Below are positions 8,148 through 16,351 of a stretch of 33,858 nucleotides of DNA, one piece after another. The stretch's first letter is position 1. Each line of letters begins with the position of its first letter. The DNA comes from Candidatus Zipacnadia bacterium. Lineage in GTDB: Bacteria > Armatimonadota > Zipacnadia > Zipacnadales > UBA5352. Location: NCBI GenBank assembly GCA_029821735.1, contig JALGSU010000018.1:1-33858 (forward strand), read 5' to 3'. The notes beneath the pieces were generated by a model that was given only the letters and a program-made list of their open reading frames with translations, was not told the origin of the DNA and ran no database searches. The translations under genes and the position numbers were made by a program.

Positions 8148-8174
8148 GGCCCCATCCCGCTTCGGGGTGGGGCC
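8148..8174 (+). terminator. Hairpin terminator after the GKRP-like gene
   Basis: A 12-bp stem with one G-U pair: GGCCCCATCCCG (8148-8159) and CGGGGTGGGGCC (8163-8174) around a 3-nt loop. It is followed by GTTGCTTTG, a poor T tract. It separates the GKRP-like gene from the promoter of the next gene. Confidence 0.6.
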
Positions 8175-8180
8175 GTTGCT

Positions 8181-8212
8181 TTGCAGGACCCGACTTCAGT
8201 TCTATACTGAAG
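8181..8212 (+). promoter_or_regulatory. Promoter with palindrome over the -10 box
   Basis: TTGCAG (8181-8186) and TATACT (8203-8208) are spaced by 16 nt, about 50 nt ahead of the large multidomain gene. The perfect inverted repeat CTTCAGT-N5-ACTGAAG (8194-8212) covers the -10 box and would suit a dimeric repressor. The regulator is not identifiable here. Confidence 0.55.
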
Positions 8213-8257
8213 AGGTACGCTGCCGCAGTGATGGCGAGAACTGGGAGAGTGAGTCAG

Positions 8258-11197
8258 ATGGCCGGGCAGCCCCCCGATCAACCCATTCGCGTTTTGCTGG
8301 ACAGCTTCCACGACGCGTCTCAGTCTGAGGCCATGGGTGAACTCAGAAGCGCCGGGATGGCGCTGACACTCAGCAGACGACGGCTGACGGCTGGAGCCCT
8401 GCGCCGGTATCATGTGCTCGTCGTCAGGACTCATACTCCGAAGCGCTTCACCGCCGCGGAACTGCAGGCCATCGAGGCATTCGTGGCCGAGGGCGGCGGC
8501 CTGCTGCTCACCTCTTCCGCGCCGCGTTTCGAACTGAGCACGGGCCGCCCCGCCAGCGAGATGCCCGCGCAGACCGTGGCCGCGCTCTTCGGCTACCGCT
8601 TCCTGAGCGCCGACGAGACCTCGGGGACGCCGCGCCTCGATCGCCGATTCCGCGTGGGCTTCGCACGCGAGGACGTGACGGTGGCAAGCAACGCCCCGGC
8701 TGGCTTTGGCCCTCACCCGCCAGACATGGGCGCGTGGCTGCCCGTCGAGGCGCCCGAAGGAGCTGAACCGCTGCTCATGCACCGCCGCACGCGCCAGCCG
8801 CTGGCGGCGACGTCAGCGCATGGCGCGGGAAGAGCGTGCGTGGCTGGCGAGCCGCTCGGACACGTCAACGCTGCGTGCCATCTCGCGCCGCTCGTGCGGT
8901 GGCTGGCGCGCGATGCGGAGCAGCGTTCGGGACACAAGATCCCGGAGACCGCCGGGCCCGCACCCAGACACAAGCGCTTCGCGGGGATCGACGTCTCGTA
9001 CGACGCGACCGCTGAGGACGTTCTCGACGACACGCTGGCGATCGTCCTGCGCGCCCGCGAGCAAGTGCTCAAGCTGCTCGGGTCGAAGCGCCCGCTGCCG
9101 GACGAGTGCGCTCTGGTGGACGGCTGCATACAGACCGAGGGCTGGTGGAACCAGGGACGGATCGGGTGCCGAGGCGAACCGTGGACGGTCGCATGGGACA
9201 CGGCATTCAATGCCGTCGCGCAGATGGTCGAGCTCTATCACACCGGGGAGATGTGCGTGTCTCTCTTCCCCGAAGGCACGCTGATGCGCTTTCTGTCGAT
9301 CGAGGTTCTGCGCCGGATGGGTTACGGGGATCAGGCTGATCGACTGCATGAGATGGCGCTGGCGCTGTATGACGAGGACGATCCCAAGCACGTCGGCGGC
9401 GATCTCGCCCGGATCTACTGGGCCACCGAGAAATGGCACCCGAAGGGCTATTGGACGCTGGATCGACTCGTGAGCCGGTTCGGGATGGGGCTCTTCAAGC
9501 GCTTGTATGAGGTGCTGCCCGAGAAGGAGCCTGTCAGGGACCTGCCCACCCATACCTGGTACAGCGACAAGATGATCTACTATCTGAGCCTGGCAGCCGG
9601 CGAGGATCTGTTCCCCTGGTTCGCGGAGATCGGCACCACCGTGCACCCTATCCCGATCATCAAGCCTGACGACAAGCGGGCGAAGTCGGCTTTCCGCGAG
9701 TGCGCGATCGAGGCAGCTCGGACGGGCAGCGCGTCGGAGCGGATGGACGCCATCGGCGGGCTGGCGAGACTGGAAGAGAAGGAGCGGAGCAAGCTACCTC
9801 GCCGGGTGGCTGAGTTGGTGGCTGGCGTGCGCATGGCCGACGACGATGACGCGCGCGCGGCCCAGGTACTGAGCCGCATCATGAAGCGCAAGCCGGACTC
9901 GCAGGACGCGGCACTCGCGGGCCTGCAACTCGCATCCCTGGGCACCCCGGACGCGTGTCGGCGGCTGCCCGCTCTGGCCGCTGGTGAGGACACGCGCTTC
10001 CGGCTGTGGTCGGGGTATGCGCTGAGCAAGGCGGGGCGCGCGGACGCCGAGCTGGCGGTGAGCACGGTCGGCGGGGTGGACGTGCAGCTCTACACCGACC
10101 TCGAGATCCACGCCAGGGCCGAGGGCTACGAGGTCGCCAACGTCGTCTCGACGGTGGGCTGGGCGCAGTTCCCGCACGGCAGCTTCGCGACGCGGTTCTT
10201 CGTCTACTGGGTGCACACCTCGCCACAGTGGCGGCGCATGGGGCTCTCGCGCGAGCTGTTCGCGGAAGCCATGGCCCACCCTCAGGCGCAGACCTGCTCG
10301 ACCTTCGCACTCCACACCGGCACACGGAACGTCGCACACCGTATGTACGCGGAGTTTGGGTTCGTGGACATGATCGGCACCGTGAAGCACACCAAGCTGC
10401 TGACGACCGGCGGACAGTGCCCGCCGCCCGACGGCGTCATGATCCGCGTCATGAAGGATGGCGAGGAGGAGAGCGTGCGCAGGCTCATTGGCGAAGTGAT
10501 CGCCGCAGGCTGCTCTGACTGGCCATGCCGAGTTCCTGAGCTGGGGGCCCGGAACCGGGCAGTCATGGCGTGGGAAGGTGGCAAGCTCGTTGGGGTGGCG
10601 GTGGGGTCGGCGGGTGTCGACGGCGAGGGCCAGCTCAAGGCAGTGTGCGTGCGCCGCGATCACAAGCAGGCGGGGGCGGTTGGCGCTGCGGCACTCACGG
10701 CGCTGCATTCGCGATTGGTGGAGGACGGCTCGACCAAGATCGAGGTGCGCGCCGACCCCCAGTCCAGTTTCTGGGGCCAGGTGCTCGGGTTGGCGGGGTA
10801 CAGCGCGGCGGCCGACGGGGGCGTGACGATGCTTGGGATCAGGGATCTGGCGCAGCTCTTCGGCGAGATCCGGACGCTATATGAGAAACGGATACGCGAG
10901 GGTAAGTGCCCGGACTGGCGGGGGCGAGTGATGCTGATGGGCGACCGCCTGCAGGCTGGACTGGAGGTCGACGGGGGCAAGGTGGCCGTAATCACGGGCA
11001 AGCCGAGGGACGGCGACGTGGTGGTGACTGCGCCCGACTGGGTGATCACGCGCTTCGTGACGGGCCGCGAGACTCCTATGGAGGGCTATCTGCAGACGTT
11101 CTCGCGGATCGAGCCGCGTCCGAGCCCCGGAGTGATGCAGGTGCTCGAGACGCTCTTCCCGCAGACCCCCTGGATCAGGGGCGATCCTCTGAGCTGA
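8258..11197 (+). CDS. Large multidomain protein with two GNAT acetyltransferase domains
   Basis: A 979-residue protein. The N-terminus (about 1-190) looks like a glutamine-amidotransferase/ThuA-type fold of uncertain function (IRVLLDSFHDAS, then an AFVAEGGGLLLTSSA strand-turn). The middle (about 240-470) has many Trp and Tyr residues (EGWWNQGRIG, TVAWDTAFNA, YYLSLAAGEDLFPWF). It loosely recalls M60-type peptidase tails, but I see no HExxH. An alpha-helical stretch (about 475-600) follows. A first GNAT domain (about 614-715) has the acetyl-CoA-loop-like QWRRMGLSREL and TRNVAHRMYAEFGF. A second GNAT domain (about 725-850) has the loop degenerate (VRRDHKQAGAVG). An SCP2-like tail closes it, as in Eis-type acetyltransferases. 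ATG 8258 is preferred over GTG 8228 and ATG 8231 because GGGAGAG (8243-8249) lies 8 nt upstream. The substrate is unknown. Confidence 0.7.
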   Translation: MAGQPPDQPIRVLLDSFHDASQSEAMGELRSAGMALTLSRRRLTAGALRRYHVLVVRTHTPKRFTAAELQAIEAFVAEGGGLLLTSSAPRFELSTGRPASEMPAQTVAALFGYRFLSADETSGTPRLDRRFRVGFAREDVTVASNAPAGFGPHPPDMGAWLPVEAPEGAEPLLMHRRTRQPLAATSAHGAGRACVAGEPLGHVNAACHLAPLVRWLARDAEQRSGHKIPETAGPAPRHKRFAGIDVSYDATAEDVLDDTLAIVLRAREQVLKLLGSKRPLPDECALVDGCIQTEGWWNQGRIGCRGEPWTVAWDTAFNAVAQMVELYHTGEMCVSLFPEGTLMRFLSIEVLRRMGYGDQADRLHEMALALYDEDDPKHVGGDLARIYWATEKWHPKGYWTLDRLVSRFGMGLFKRLYEVLPEKEPVRDLPTHTWYSDKMIYYLSLAAGEDLFPWFAEIGTTVHPIPIIKPDDKRAKSAFRECAIEAARTGSASERMDAIGGLARLEEKERSKLPRRVAELVAGVRMADDDDARAAQVLSRIMKRKPDSQDAALAGLQLASLGTPDACRRLPALAAGEDTRFRLWSGYALSKAGRADAELAVSTVGGVDVQLYTDLEIHARAEGYEVANVVSTVGWAQFPHGSFATRFFVYWVHTSPQWRRMGLSRELFAEAMAHPQAQTCSTFALHTGTRNVAHRMYAEFGFVDMIGTVKHTKLLTTGGQCPPPDGVMIRVMKDGEEESVRRLIGEVIAAGCSDWPCRVPELGARNRAVMAWEGGKLVGVAVGSAGVDGEGQLKAVCVRRDHKQAGAVGAAALTALHSRLVEDGSTKIEVRADPQSSFWGQVLGLAGYSAAADGGVTMLGIRDLAQLFGEIRTLYEKRIREGKCPDWRGRVMLMGDRLQAGLEVDGGKVAVITGKPRDGDVVVTAPDWVITRFVTGRETPMEGYLQTFSRIEPRPSPGVMQVLETLFPQTPWIRGDPLS

Positions 11198-11215
11198 GCC
11201 GTCAGCAAAGCAAAG

Positions 11216-11241
11216 CGCCCCCGGAGTGGACCCCGGGGGCG
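11216..11241. terminator. Bidirectional hairpin between convergent genes
   Basis: A perfect 9-bp stem, CGCCCCCGG (11216-11224) and CCGGGGGCG (11233-11241), with an 8-nt loop. It lies between the end of the large + strand gene and the end of the - strand operon. There is no T tract on the + strand; the - strand continues into CTTTGCTTTG. It probably ends both transcripts. Confidence 0.65.
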
Positions 11242-11271
11242 TGAGTGTGTACGCGTGGCGATGGGGCGCGG

Positions 11272-11970
11272 TTACCCGAACCAACTGGTCCAGACGCCCG
11301 CGACGTGCGGCTGCCACCAGTCGAAGTAGAGGAACTGCACGCGACCGATGAGCAGCGAGACGCGAGCCATGACGGTGTTGCCAAAGGTGGCGCCGAAGGA
11401 CACCATCAGGAAGAAGATGCCGATCTTGGAGGTCACTCCGAGCGCGCCCGTGTGCTCGCGTGAGAAGTAGAAGTAGCTCAGCGTGCAGATGACCCCGATC
11501 ACCAGCAGTAAGTTGCTGAAGGCGATCCAGGCCGTCACATCGCCGTGAGGCCACAGGGGGAGCATCGTGGCGCGGGCCTGTTTGAGCAGGTCGGCCTGGA
11601 TGATCGCCGGGATCGTCTGGCCGGCGCCCATCCCCATGACAAAGGCGATCGGCCATCGCGACAGCCAGTCCCATCGTCGGAAGAACCGGCTGAACATGAG
11701 CAGCCCCAGCGCGCCCGGGATCAGCACCATGTAGTTGGGCTCGGTCATATCCAGGGCCTGTGGGTTGATGAGCGGGTTGATGAGGTCGGGCATCACCGCC
11801 TCGCGCCAGGTGATGACCACGCCATAGCCCGCCGATGCACCCACGAAGATGTGCTCGGCCAGCTTATAGATCGGGTTGTCGCGGTACAGGAAGCTGAAGA
11901 TCGCCAGCGTCAGAAACGCTGCGATCCACACTCCGATGATGTCCGCGAGGCTCATAGCCGCTTCCGGCAT
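11272..11970 (-). CDS. Multi-helix membrane protein, last gene of the GlmL-like operon
   Basis: A 232-residue integral membrane protein of unknown function with about six to seven hydrophobic segments (for example ADIIGVWIAAFLTLAIF near residue 10, VLIPGALGLLMF, IAFSNLLLVIGVICTL, IGIFFLMVSF). The C-terminus is aromatic-rich (FDWWQPHVAGVWTSWFG). ATG 11970 follows GGAGA 6 nt upstream and begins 9 nt after the sulfatase-like stop, so it belongs to the same transcript. No catalytic motif is recognisable. Its constant company with the GlmL-like ATPase and other orphan membrane proteins suggests a structural part of a membrane assembly. Confidence 0.8.
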   Translation of the reverse strand: MPEAAMSLADIIGVWIAAFLTLAIFSFLYRDNPIYKLAEHIFVGASAGYGVVITWREAVMPDLINPLINPQALDMTEPNYMVLIPGALGLLMFSRFFRRWDWLSRWPIAFVMGMGAGQTIPAIIQADLLKQARATMLPLWPHGDVTAWIAFSNLLLVIGVICTLSYFYFSREHTGALGVTSKIGIFFLMVSFGATFGNTVMARVSLLIGRVQFLYFDWWQPHVAGVWTSWFG

Positions 11971-11979
11971 GGTCGTCTC

Positions 11980-13353
11980 CTACAGCGGTGAAGGTGTCTC
12001 GCGCATCCCGGCTTCGTCGCTGCCCGGGTGCGGACCGGCCGCGATCAACTCGTCCAGATACCCGCTCAGTTCGTCCCGGAGAGCGGGCATGTCGTCCTTG
12101 AGGTCGTTGCGCTGCTCTTTGTCTTCCCAGGCGTTGAAGAGCCCCTCAGTGCCCAAGTCGTCGTCGCGCACGTATATGAAATCGTCTTTCCACACGCAGG
12201 CGACTTCGGAGTAACCGCAGATGGCGTAGTCGCGCAGCTTGTCCTTCTCGCCGGTGATAAGCGGCAGGAAGCTCTCTCCGTCGATGCCCGGGATCTGCTC
12301 TTCGCCCAGGAAATCGAGGGCGGTTGCGGGGATGTCGATAGTGTAGACCCACTGGTCGAAGCGTTCGCCCGCGCCGATGCCCTCGGGATGGTGCACGATA
12401 CAGGGCGTGTCATACAGGAACCGGCTCGTGTCCTTGTTCGACATGCCGAAGTTGCCGCGATCCCCGACAGTCTTGCCGTGGTCGGAGATCAGCACGATCA
12501 TGGTGTCCTCCATCAGCCCGAGGGAGCGCACCTTGTCAAGCAACTTGCCCACCCAGCGGTCGACGAAGGTCACGTGGCCTTTATAGATGGCTTTGGCGTG
12601 CTGAATCTCCGCCTCGGTCATGTCCTTGTACCGCAGGATGTTGGGGTAGATCCACTCTTTCCCCTCATAGCCGGGGTCGTACATCTCGCAGTACTCGTGC
12701 GGATACCACCACGGCTCGTGGGGGTCGAAGCTGTCTATCCACAGGTAGAAGTTGCCGTGGCCGGCGTTGCCCTCCAGCCAGTCCATGGCCTCGGTCAGCA
12801 CGCGGGCGACCTGGTAGCCTTCCTCCGCAGGCTGGTCGAGGCGCTGCTGATTCTGCATGAACTGGTTGAAGACCCGAAGTCTGCGCTCCGGGCACTCGTC
12901 CGGGGTGTATCGGTCCAGCGCGCCCTCAGGCAGGGGTGCGCTCTTCCACTGGTCGAACTCCTGGCCGCGGACGAAGTTGAAGGACTTCATGCCCCGGTGG
13001 AAGTTCATGGACGGCTTCATCAGGTGATAGACGTCGATGACCATGCCGGTGGTGTAGTCGCGCTCCAGGAGATGCTCGGCGATGGTCACGTCAGTTTCGC
13101 GCAGCGGCAGCCACCCGCTGTGGCGGTTGTAGATGCCCTTGTAGCCGGGGCGCCCCTCCTCCCAGGGGAAGACCCGCACGCCCGTCTGCAAGGAGCGTCT
13201 GCAGGGGACGGTTGGCAGCGCCTCGGAGCGCAAGCGACTGAAGATCGCGCTCTCCTCGGCGAAGGCGTCGATATTCGGCGTCTTCGCCAGACCGTCATAG
13301 CAGCCCAGATGGTCCTGCCGCAGACTATCGCAACAGAGAAGGATGAAGTTCAT
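11980..13353 (-). CDS. Sulfatase/alkaline-phosphatase superfamily hydrolase with Thr in the nucleophile position
   Basis: A 457-residue sulfatase-fold protein. Metal-binding segments are visible: CCDSLRQDHLGCY near residues 7-19 and ISDHGKTVGDRGNFG near 288-302. True sulfatases carry CxPSR before the LxTG sequence, with the Cys (or Ser) converted to formylglycine. Here the aligned stretch is TVPCR (residues 48-52) before RSLQTG, so the nucleophile position is Thr48. That is the state of phospho-transferring relatives such as LtaS-type or phosphonate/phosphodiester hydrolases, so sulfatase activity is doubtful. No signal peptide is visible, so it may act in the cytoplasm. ATG 13353 has GGGAGCGAGGA shortly upstream. 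It lies 31 nt after the preceding operon gene. The open frame runs further upstream to 13554 but without a ribosome site. Confidence 0.8.
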   Translation of the reverse strand: MNFILLCCDSLRQDHLGCYDGLAKTPNIDAFAEESAIFSRLRSEALPTVPCRRSLQTGVRVFPWEEGRPGYKGIYNRHSGWLPLRETDVTIAEHLLERDYTTGMVIDVYHLMKPSMNFHRGMKSFNFVRGQEFDQWKSAPLPEGALDRYTPDECPERRLRVFNQFMQNQQRLDQPAEEGYQVARVLTEAMDWLEGNAGHGNFYLWIDSFDPHEPWWYPHEYCEMYDPGYEGKEWIYPNILRYKDMTEAEIQHAKAIYKGHVTFVDRWVGKLLDKVRSLGLMEDTMIVLISDHGKTVGDRGNFGMSNKDTSRFLYDTPCIVHHPEGIGAGERFDQWVYTIDIPATALDFLGEEQIPGIDGESFLPLITGEKDKLRDYAICGYSEVACVWKDDFIYVRDDDLGTEGLFNAWEDKEQRNDLKDDMPALRDELSGYLDELIAAGPHPGSDEAGMRETPSPL

Positions 13354-13384
13354 TGTCGGTCCTCGCTCCCACGTCGTGGTGCCG

Positions 13385-14221
13385 TCAGGATCGTCGCCGC
13401 CGTTCGGCTTTGCCGGAGGCAAAGTACGCGATGTTGCCAACAACCACCAGTAGGATGATGAGCAGGTGCGCGACAGACTGCGCCGACATGCCGGTGGCCC
13501 CGTCTCCCGGCGTTCCCGTGAGCACTTCATATTCCGCCGCGCCCTTGAGCCCATTCACCAGACCCACGATCTGCCTCGACTGCAGGTACGGGTACATATC
13601 GGTGGCCATGACGCCCGTTACTCCGACCGCTATCTCCTGGCCGTAGCGTTCCTTGGCGAAAGCGATCCACGCCTTCGGGAGGGCCGAGGCCGCGAATTCT
13701 ATCACCAGAGGGATGTCGGCATAGCGGTCCACACCCGCCATCACGGGCACCAAGTCCGTTGGCGCGCCGTCGGCGGTCTGGGGGTACACCTGTCGGATGC
13801 TCTCGCCCATGCCCGCGATCACCTGGACGGCCCCGGGCTTATAGCCCAGGTTCACGTAGTCTTCGCCGTCCACCGCCCCCATCTCATCGCCAACCGTGGA
13901 CAGTACATCACGCGCCAGCGCTGTCCCCTGCTGGCTGAGGCTCACCGAGATGATGCGCAGGTCGCGCGACAGGCAGTGTCTGACCAGAGCCTTAGCCTGT
14001 GGATGCAGTTCGGGCATACTCGCCGGGGAGTAGTCGAACGCGAACATCACTGGGTCGCCGGGCTTGAGGCCCTCAATGTAGTCGTAGACCTGTTGGGTGG
14101 GTGGTGCTATCTTGCCCAGCGGCAGAGTGTATCTCGTGATGATCGGGATCGCCACTGCGAGCGCAATGCCCACGAACACCCATCGCCGGTCCAGATTGGT
14201 CAGCCGGTCCCAGCCACTCAT
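13385..14221 (-). CDS. Membrane-anchored protein of unknown function
   Basis: A 278-residue protein with one hydrophobic helix at each end (VFVGIALAVAIPIITRY near residues 15-31, and AHLLIILLVVVGNIAYF near 252-268). Between them lies a domain of about 200 residues, predicted to be soluble, with alternating strands and helices (VMFAFDYSPAS, RIISVSLSQQG, DLVPVMAGVD, EIAVGVTGVMATDMYP). The look is Rossmann-like, but I recognise no family. The Arg-rich C-terminus (KAERRRRS) probably faces the cytoplasm. It starts with an ATGA overlap (14218-14221) with the upstream membrane gene, so the two are translationally coupled. Confidence 0.8.
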   Translation of the reverse strand: MSGWDRLTNLDRRWVFVGIALAVAIPIITRYTLPLGKIAPPTQQVYDYIEGLKPGDPVMFAFDYSPASMPELHPQAKALVRHCLSRDLRIISVSLSQQGTALARDVLSTVGDEMGAVDGEDYVNLGYKPGAVQVIAGMGESIRQVYPQTADGAPTDLVPVMAGVDRYADIPLVIEFAASALPKAWIAFAKERYGQEIAVGVTGVMATDMYPYLQSRQIVGLVNGLKGAAEYEVLTGTPGDGATGMSAQSVAHLLIILLVVVGNIAYFASGKAERRRRS

Positions 14222-14892
14222 TCGTCACTCCCCCCGCCAGAGCCGCCGCCGAGATGGGAGCGCTCGATACCCAGCAAGATCCGCAGCGAGGTGGCTATGG
14301 CCCCGAGGGTAATCCCGAAGATGATCCCTCGCCGGCCCGCCACGGTCGGGAAGTTCATGATCCACTCGGAGACATCGGGCATATGGAAGGTGAGCCACGT
14401 GCCCGCCGCCGAGTCGCCCAGCACGGCGGAGATCGAACTGGGCACTCGGCCGAGCATGACGATGATGGCTGCGGTCAGCAGCAGCGTTGCCTCAGTGCTG
14501 CGTGCCCGGAAGGTGCGGAACGCCGCCGATGCGATGAAGAAAGCCAGCAGCGAGAACATCGTCGCGTCCAGCGGCACTATGATGTTGAGGAAAGCCCAGT
14601 TGAAGGTCGTCCCACTCCCGTGACCCCAGAACAGCCCCATGATGCCCATGGCCAGGAAGCTCACCAGCGTGACCACAGAGTATGGCCAGTCAGGCCGCCG
14701 TCGACGTATCTTCTCGGTGTGGGTACGCAGCAGGCTGCCCAGCCCGAGCACCAGCGCAAAGGCAGCGACGATGCGTGTCCACGCCATCAGGGATGAGGCC
14801 GCCTCCGCGCCCGACTGGTGGGGCACGAAGAACTGCACCACCATAAAGAGCCCCACGAGAAATGTTATAGCCAGCGGAACGTGCAGCTTCAC
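14218..14892 (-). CDS. Multi-helix membrane protein of unknown function
   Basis: A 224-residue protein with about six hydrophobic helices (LAITFLVGLFMVVQFFV at the start, IVAAFALVLGLGSLL, VVTLVSFLAMGIMGLFWG, TMFSLLAFFIASAAF, ATLLLTAAIIVMLG, IIFGITLGAIATSLRILLG) and a Gly/Ser/acidic tail. The start is GTG 14892 with GGAGGT 6 nt upstream. Its stop overlaps the next gene's ATG by 4 nt. It is separated from the DUF6754-like gene by about 115 nt, the second-longest gap inside the operon. Function is unknown; a part of the same membrane assembly is the simplest reading. Confidence 0.8.
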   Translation of the reverse strand: MKLHVPLAITFLVGLFMVVQFFVPHQSGAEAASSLMAWTRIVAAFALVLGLGSLLRTHTEKIRRRRPDWPYSVVTLVSFLAMGIMGLFWGHGSGTTFNWAFLNIIVPLDATMFSLLAFFIASAAFRTFRARSTEATLLLTAAIIVMLGRVPSSISAVLGDSAAGTWLTFHMPDVSEWIMNFPTVAGRRGIIFGITLGAIATSLRILLGIERSHLGGGSGGGSDE

Positions 14893-15007
14893 GTTGCGAC
14901 CTCCGGTTCAAGCACGACAACGGCCCGGCCCTGCGGCCCGGTGGGCTGCGCAGAGACGCAGTCCCTCCGATACGACAACGACGAACGGCACGGTCACCGT
15001 TCCCTAC

Positions 15008-16351
15008 CTACCCCGCAAACCACGCGAGGAATTTGTCCGCGATAGTCGCGCCCCACAACGCCCAGGTAGCTGCCGCGGCCCCCAATAGCAGCGTCGCCGC
15101 CACCAGGAACTTGCCGATATCTTGCCCGCGCAACTGCGCTACCAGCAGCGGCTGCTTGGACAAGTAGGCACTCGCCGCATACAACTCCTCGCCCATGAGC
15201 GTGTAGTCACAAGCAGTGATGAAGAAGGGGAGCTGCGTGTCGGCGTCTGTGCCAGCTATCTGGATGGCGCCGGTCTCGTTACCGGTCTCGGCGAGGATCA
15301 AGGCTTCGGCGTAGAAGTAGCCCATGTAGAACACGGCGGCGGGCTTCTCCCGCATCATGATCCCGTCCACGGCGGCCGCATAGCCGAACTGGCTGTCAGT
15401 CACGAAGAAGATGTTCTCAGGCTTGTAGGCATCCGGCTTGCCGGCCTCCAGATAGGACTGGCGCACCACTTCGCGCTCGGCGGTCATCACGAGCGAATCA
15501 GTGCACGGCACGATGACGTCTGTCTCGTAGTACGCGGTGCGCTTGCTCAAGTGCCCAAGGATCAGGACTGAGGCGATCGTGGAAATGCTGGAGATGCTGT
15601 CCAGGCCAGATACGTAGATGATCGGCTTACCCATCTCGGTAGCGCGGCCGATGGCGTCGTTGACGGCCTCGAGCCCCGCGATCGGCCTTATATAGACGTC
15701 CTCGGCGCGCTTCCCTACCCACGCGATGGTGGCTATCACAATGATGCCATAGAGCAACATGAGGACGAGCACATTAGTATGCTTGGGCTCATACCACTTG
15801 CCCACCGGACGCACCTGACCGACGGCGTCGCTGCGAGCGGCGCGCCACCCCTCTCTGGCGATCATCCAGAGCACATCCAGAGGCGCTGCCAAGTCCAGAC
15901 CCTCGGGAAGGTAGATTGCGGCGACCTGGATAGTGTGAGGCTGCCGGGGCCAGAACTTGAGGTCGCCCACGATGGCATTCGGCCAAGCGAGCGGGGCCAG
16001 CTCTTCGGCGCCAACTTGTTCGGCCTCGGCCTCTTCAGCGCCGGGTTCTTCGGGGTCGGGAGGTGGGGCATGGACGCCCACAACCTGAACAGGTTTGAGG
16101 GGTGCCTGACCCTTGGCCACGTAGACCTGGTAGCCGGCGAGGACCATGCCCGCAGGCCAGGTCGCCTCGACGGGTGCGGTCCAGGTCACGACCACGGAGG
16201 TGCCGACGTCGTCTTCTTCGTCATCGGCGACGGTTACGCCGGTCGGCGCGCCCGGGTCAGCAGCCCATGCAACCGGACCCAGCAACAGGCAGACCGCCAG
16301 TGCGGCCCACCTCGGGTGCAGCCAGTTGCTCGGGGCGCTGGGTAGCTTCAT
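15008..16351 (-). CDS. DUF6754-like membrane protein with signal peptide
   Basis: A 447-residue protein. It begins with a signal peptide (about residues 1-31, ending WAADPG) and a fibronectin-III-like stretch (GAPTGVTVADDEED, then VVVTWTAPVEA). An acidic Glu-rich linker (PDPEEPGAEEAEAEQ) follows, then a transmembrane helix (LVLMLLYGIIVIATIAWVG near residue 205). A conserved cytoplasmic-looking domain carries IYVSGLDSISSISTIASV, ILGHLSKRTAYYETDV and VPCTDSLVMTAEREVVRQ. A final helix (FLVAATLLLGAAAATWALWG) closes the protein. I associate the central domain with DUF6754 from memory; a profile search would settle it. ATG 16351 overlaps the upstream stop as ATGA (16348-16351), so it is coupled to the barrel-sandwich/KOW protein. 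Confidence 0.75.
   Translation of the reverse strand: MKLPSAPSNWLHPRWAALAVCLLLGPVAWAADPGAPTGVTVADDEEDDVGTSVVVTWTAPVEATWPAGMVLAGYQVYVAKGQAPLKPVQVVGVHAPPPDPEEPGAEEAEAEQVGAEELAPLAWPNAIVGDLKFWPRQPHTIQVAAIYLPEGLDLAAPLDVLWMIAREGWRAARSDAVGQVRPVGKWYEPKHTNVLVLMLLYGIIVIATIAWVGKRAEDVYIRPIAGLEAVNDAIGRATEMGKPIIYVSGLDSISSISTIASVLILGHLSKRTAYYETDVIVPCTDSLVMTAEREVVRQSYLEAGKPDAYKPENIFFVTDSQFGYAAAVDGIMMREKPAAVFYMGYFYAEALILAETGNETGAIQIAGTDADTQLPFFITACDYTLMGEELYAASAYLSKQPLLVAQLRGQDIGKFLVAATLLLGAAAATWALWGATIADKFLAWFAG

Noticed and set aside
12028..13458. A 476-codon open frame on the + strand
   Set aside because: Antisense to the sulfatase-like gene; Val/His/Asp-rich product typical of shadow frames.
13353..13554. 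Longer start for the sulfatase-like gene
   Set aside because: The extra 67 codons overlap the upstream membrane-anchored gene, have no ribosome site, and the sulfatase fold begins at MNFILLCCDS.
14893..15007. GC-rich stretch between two operon genes considered as a terminator
   Set aside because: I see only broken complementarity around CGGCCCGGCC and no T tract on the - strand; it does not look like a real terminator.
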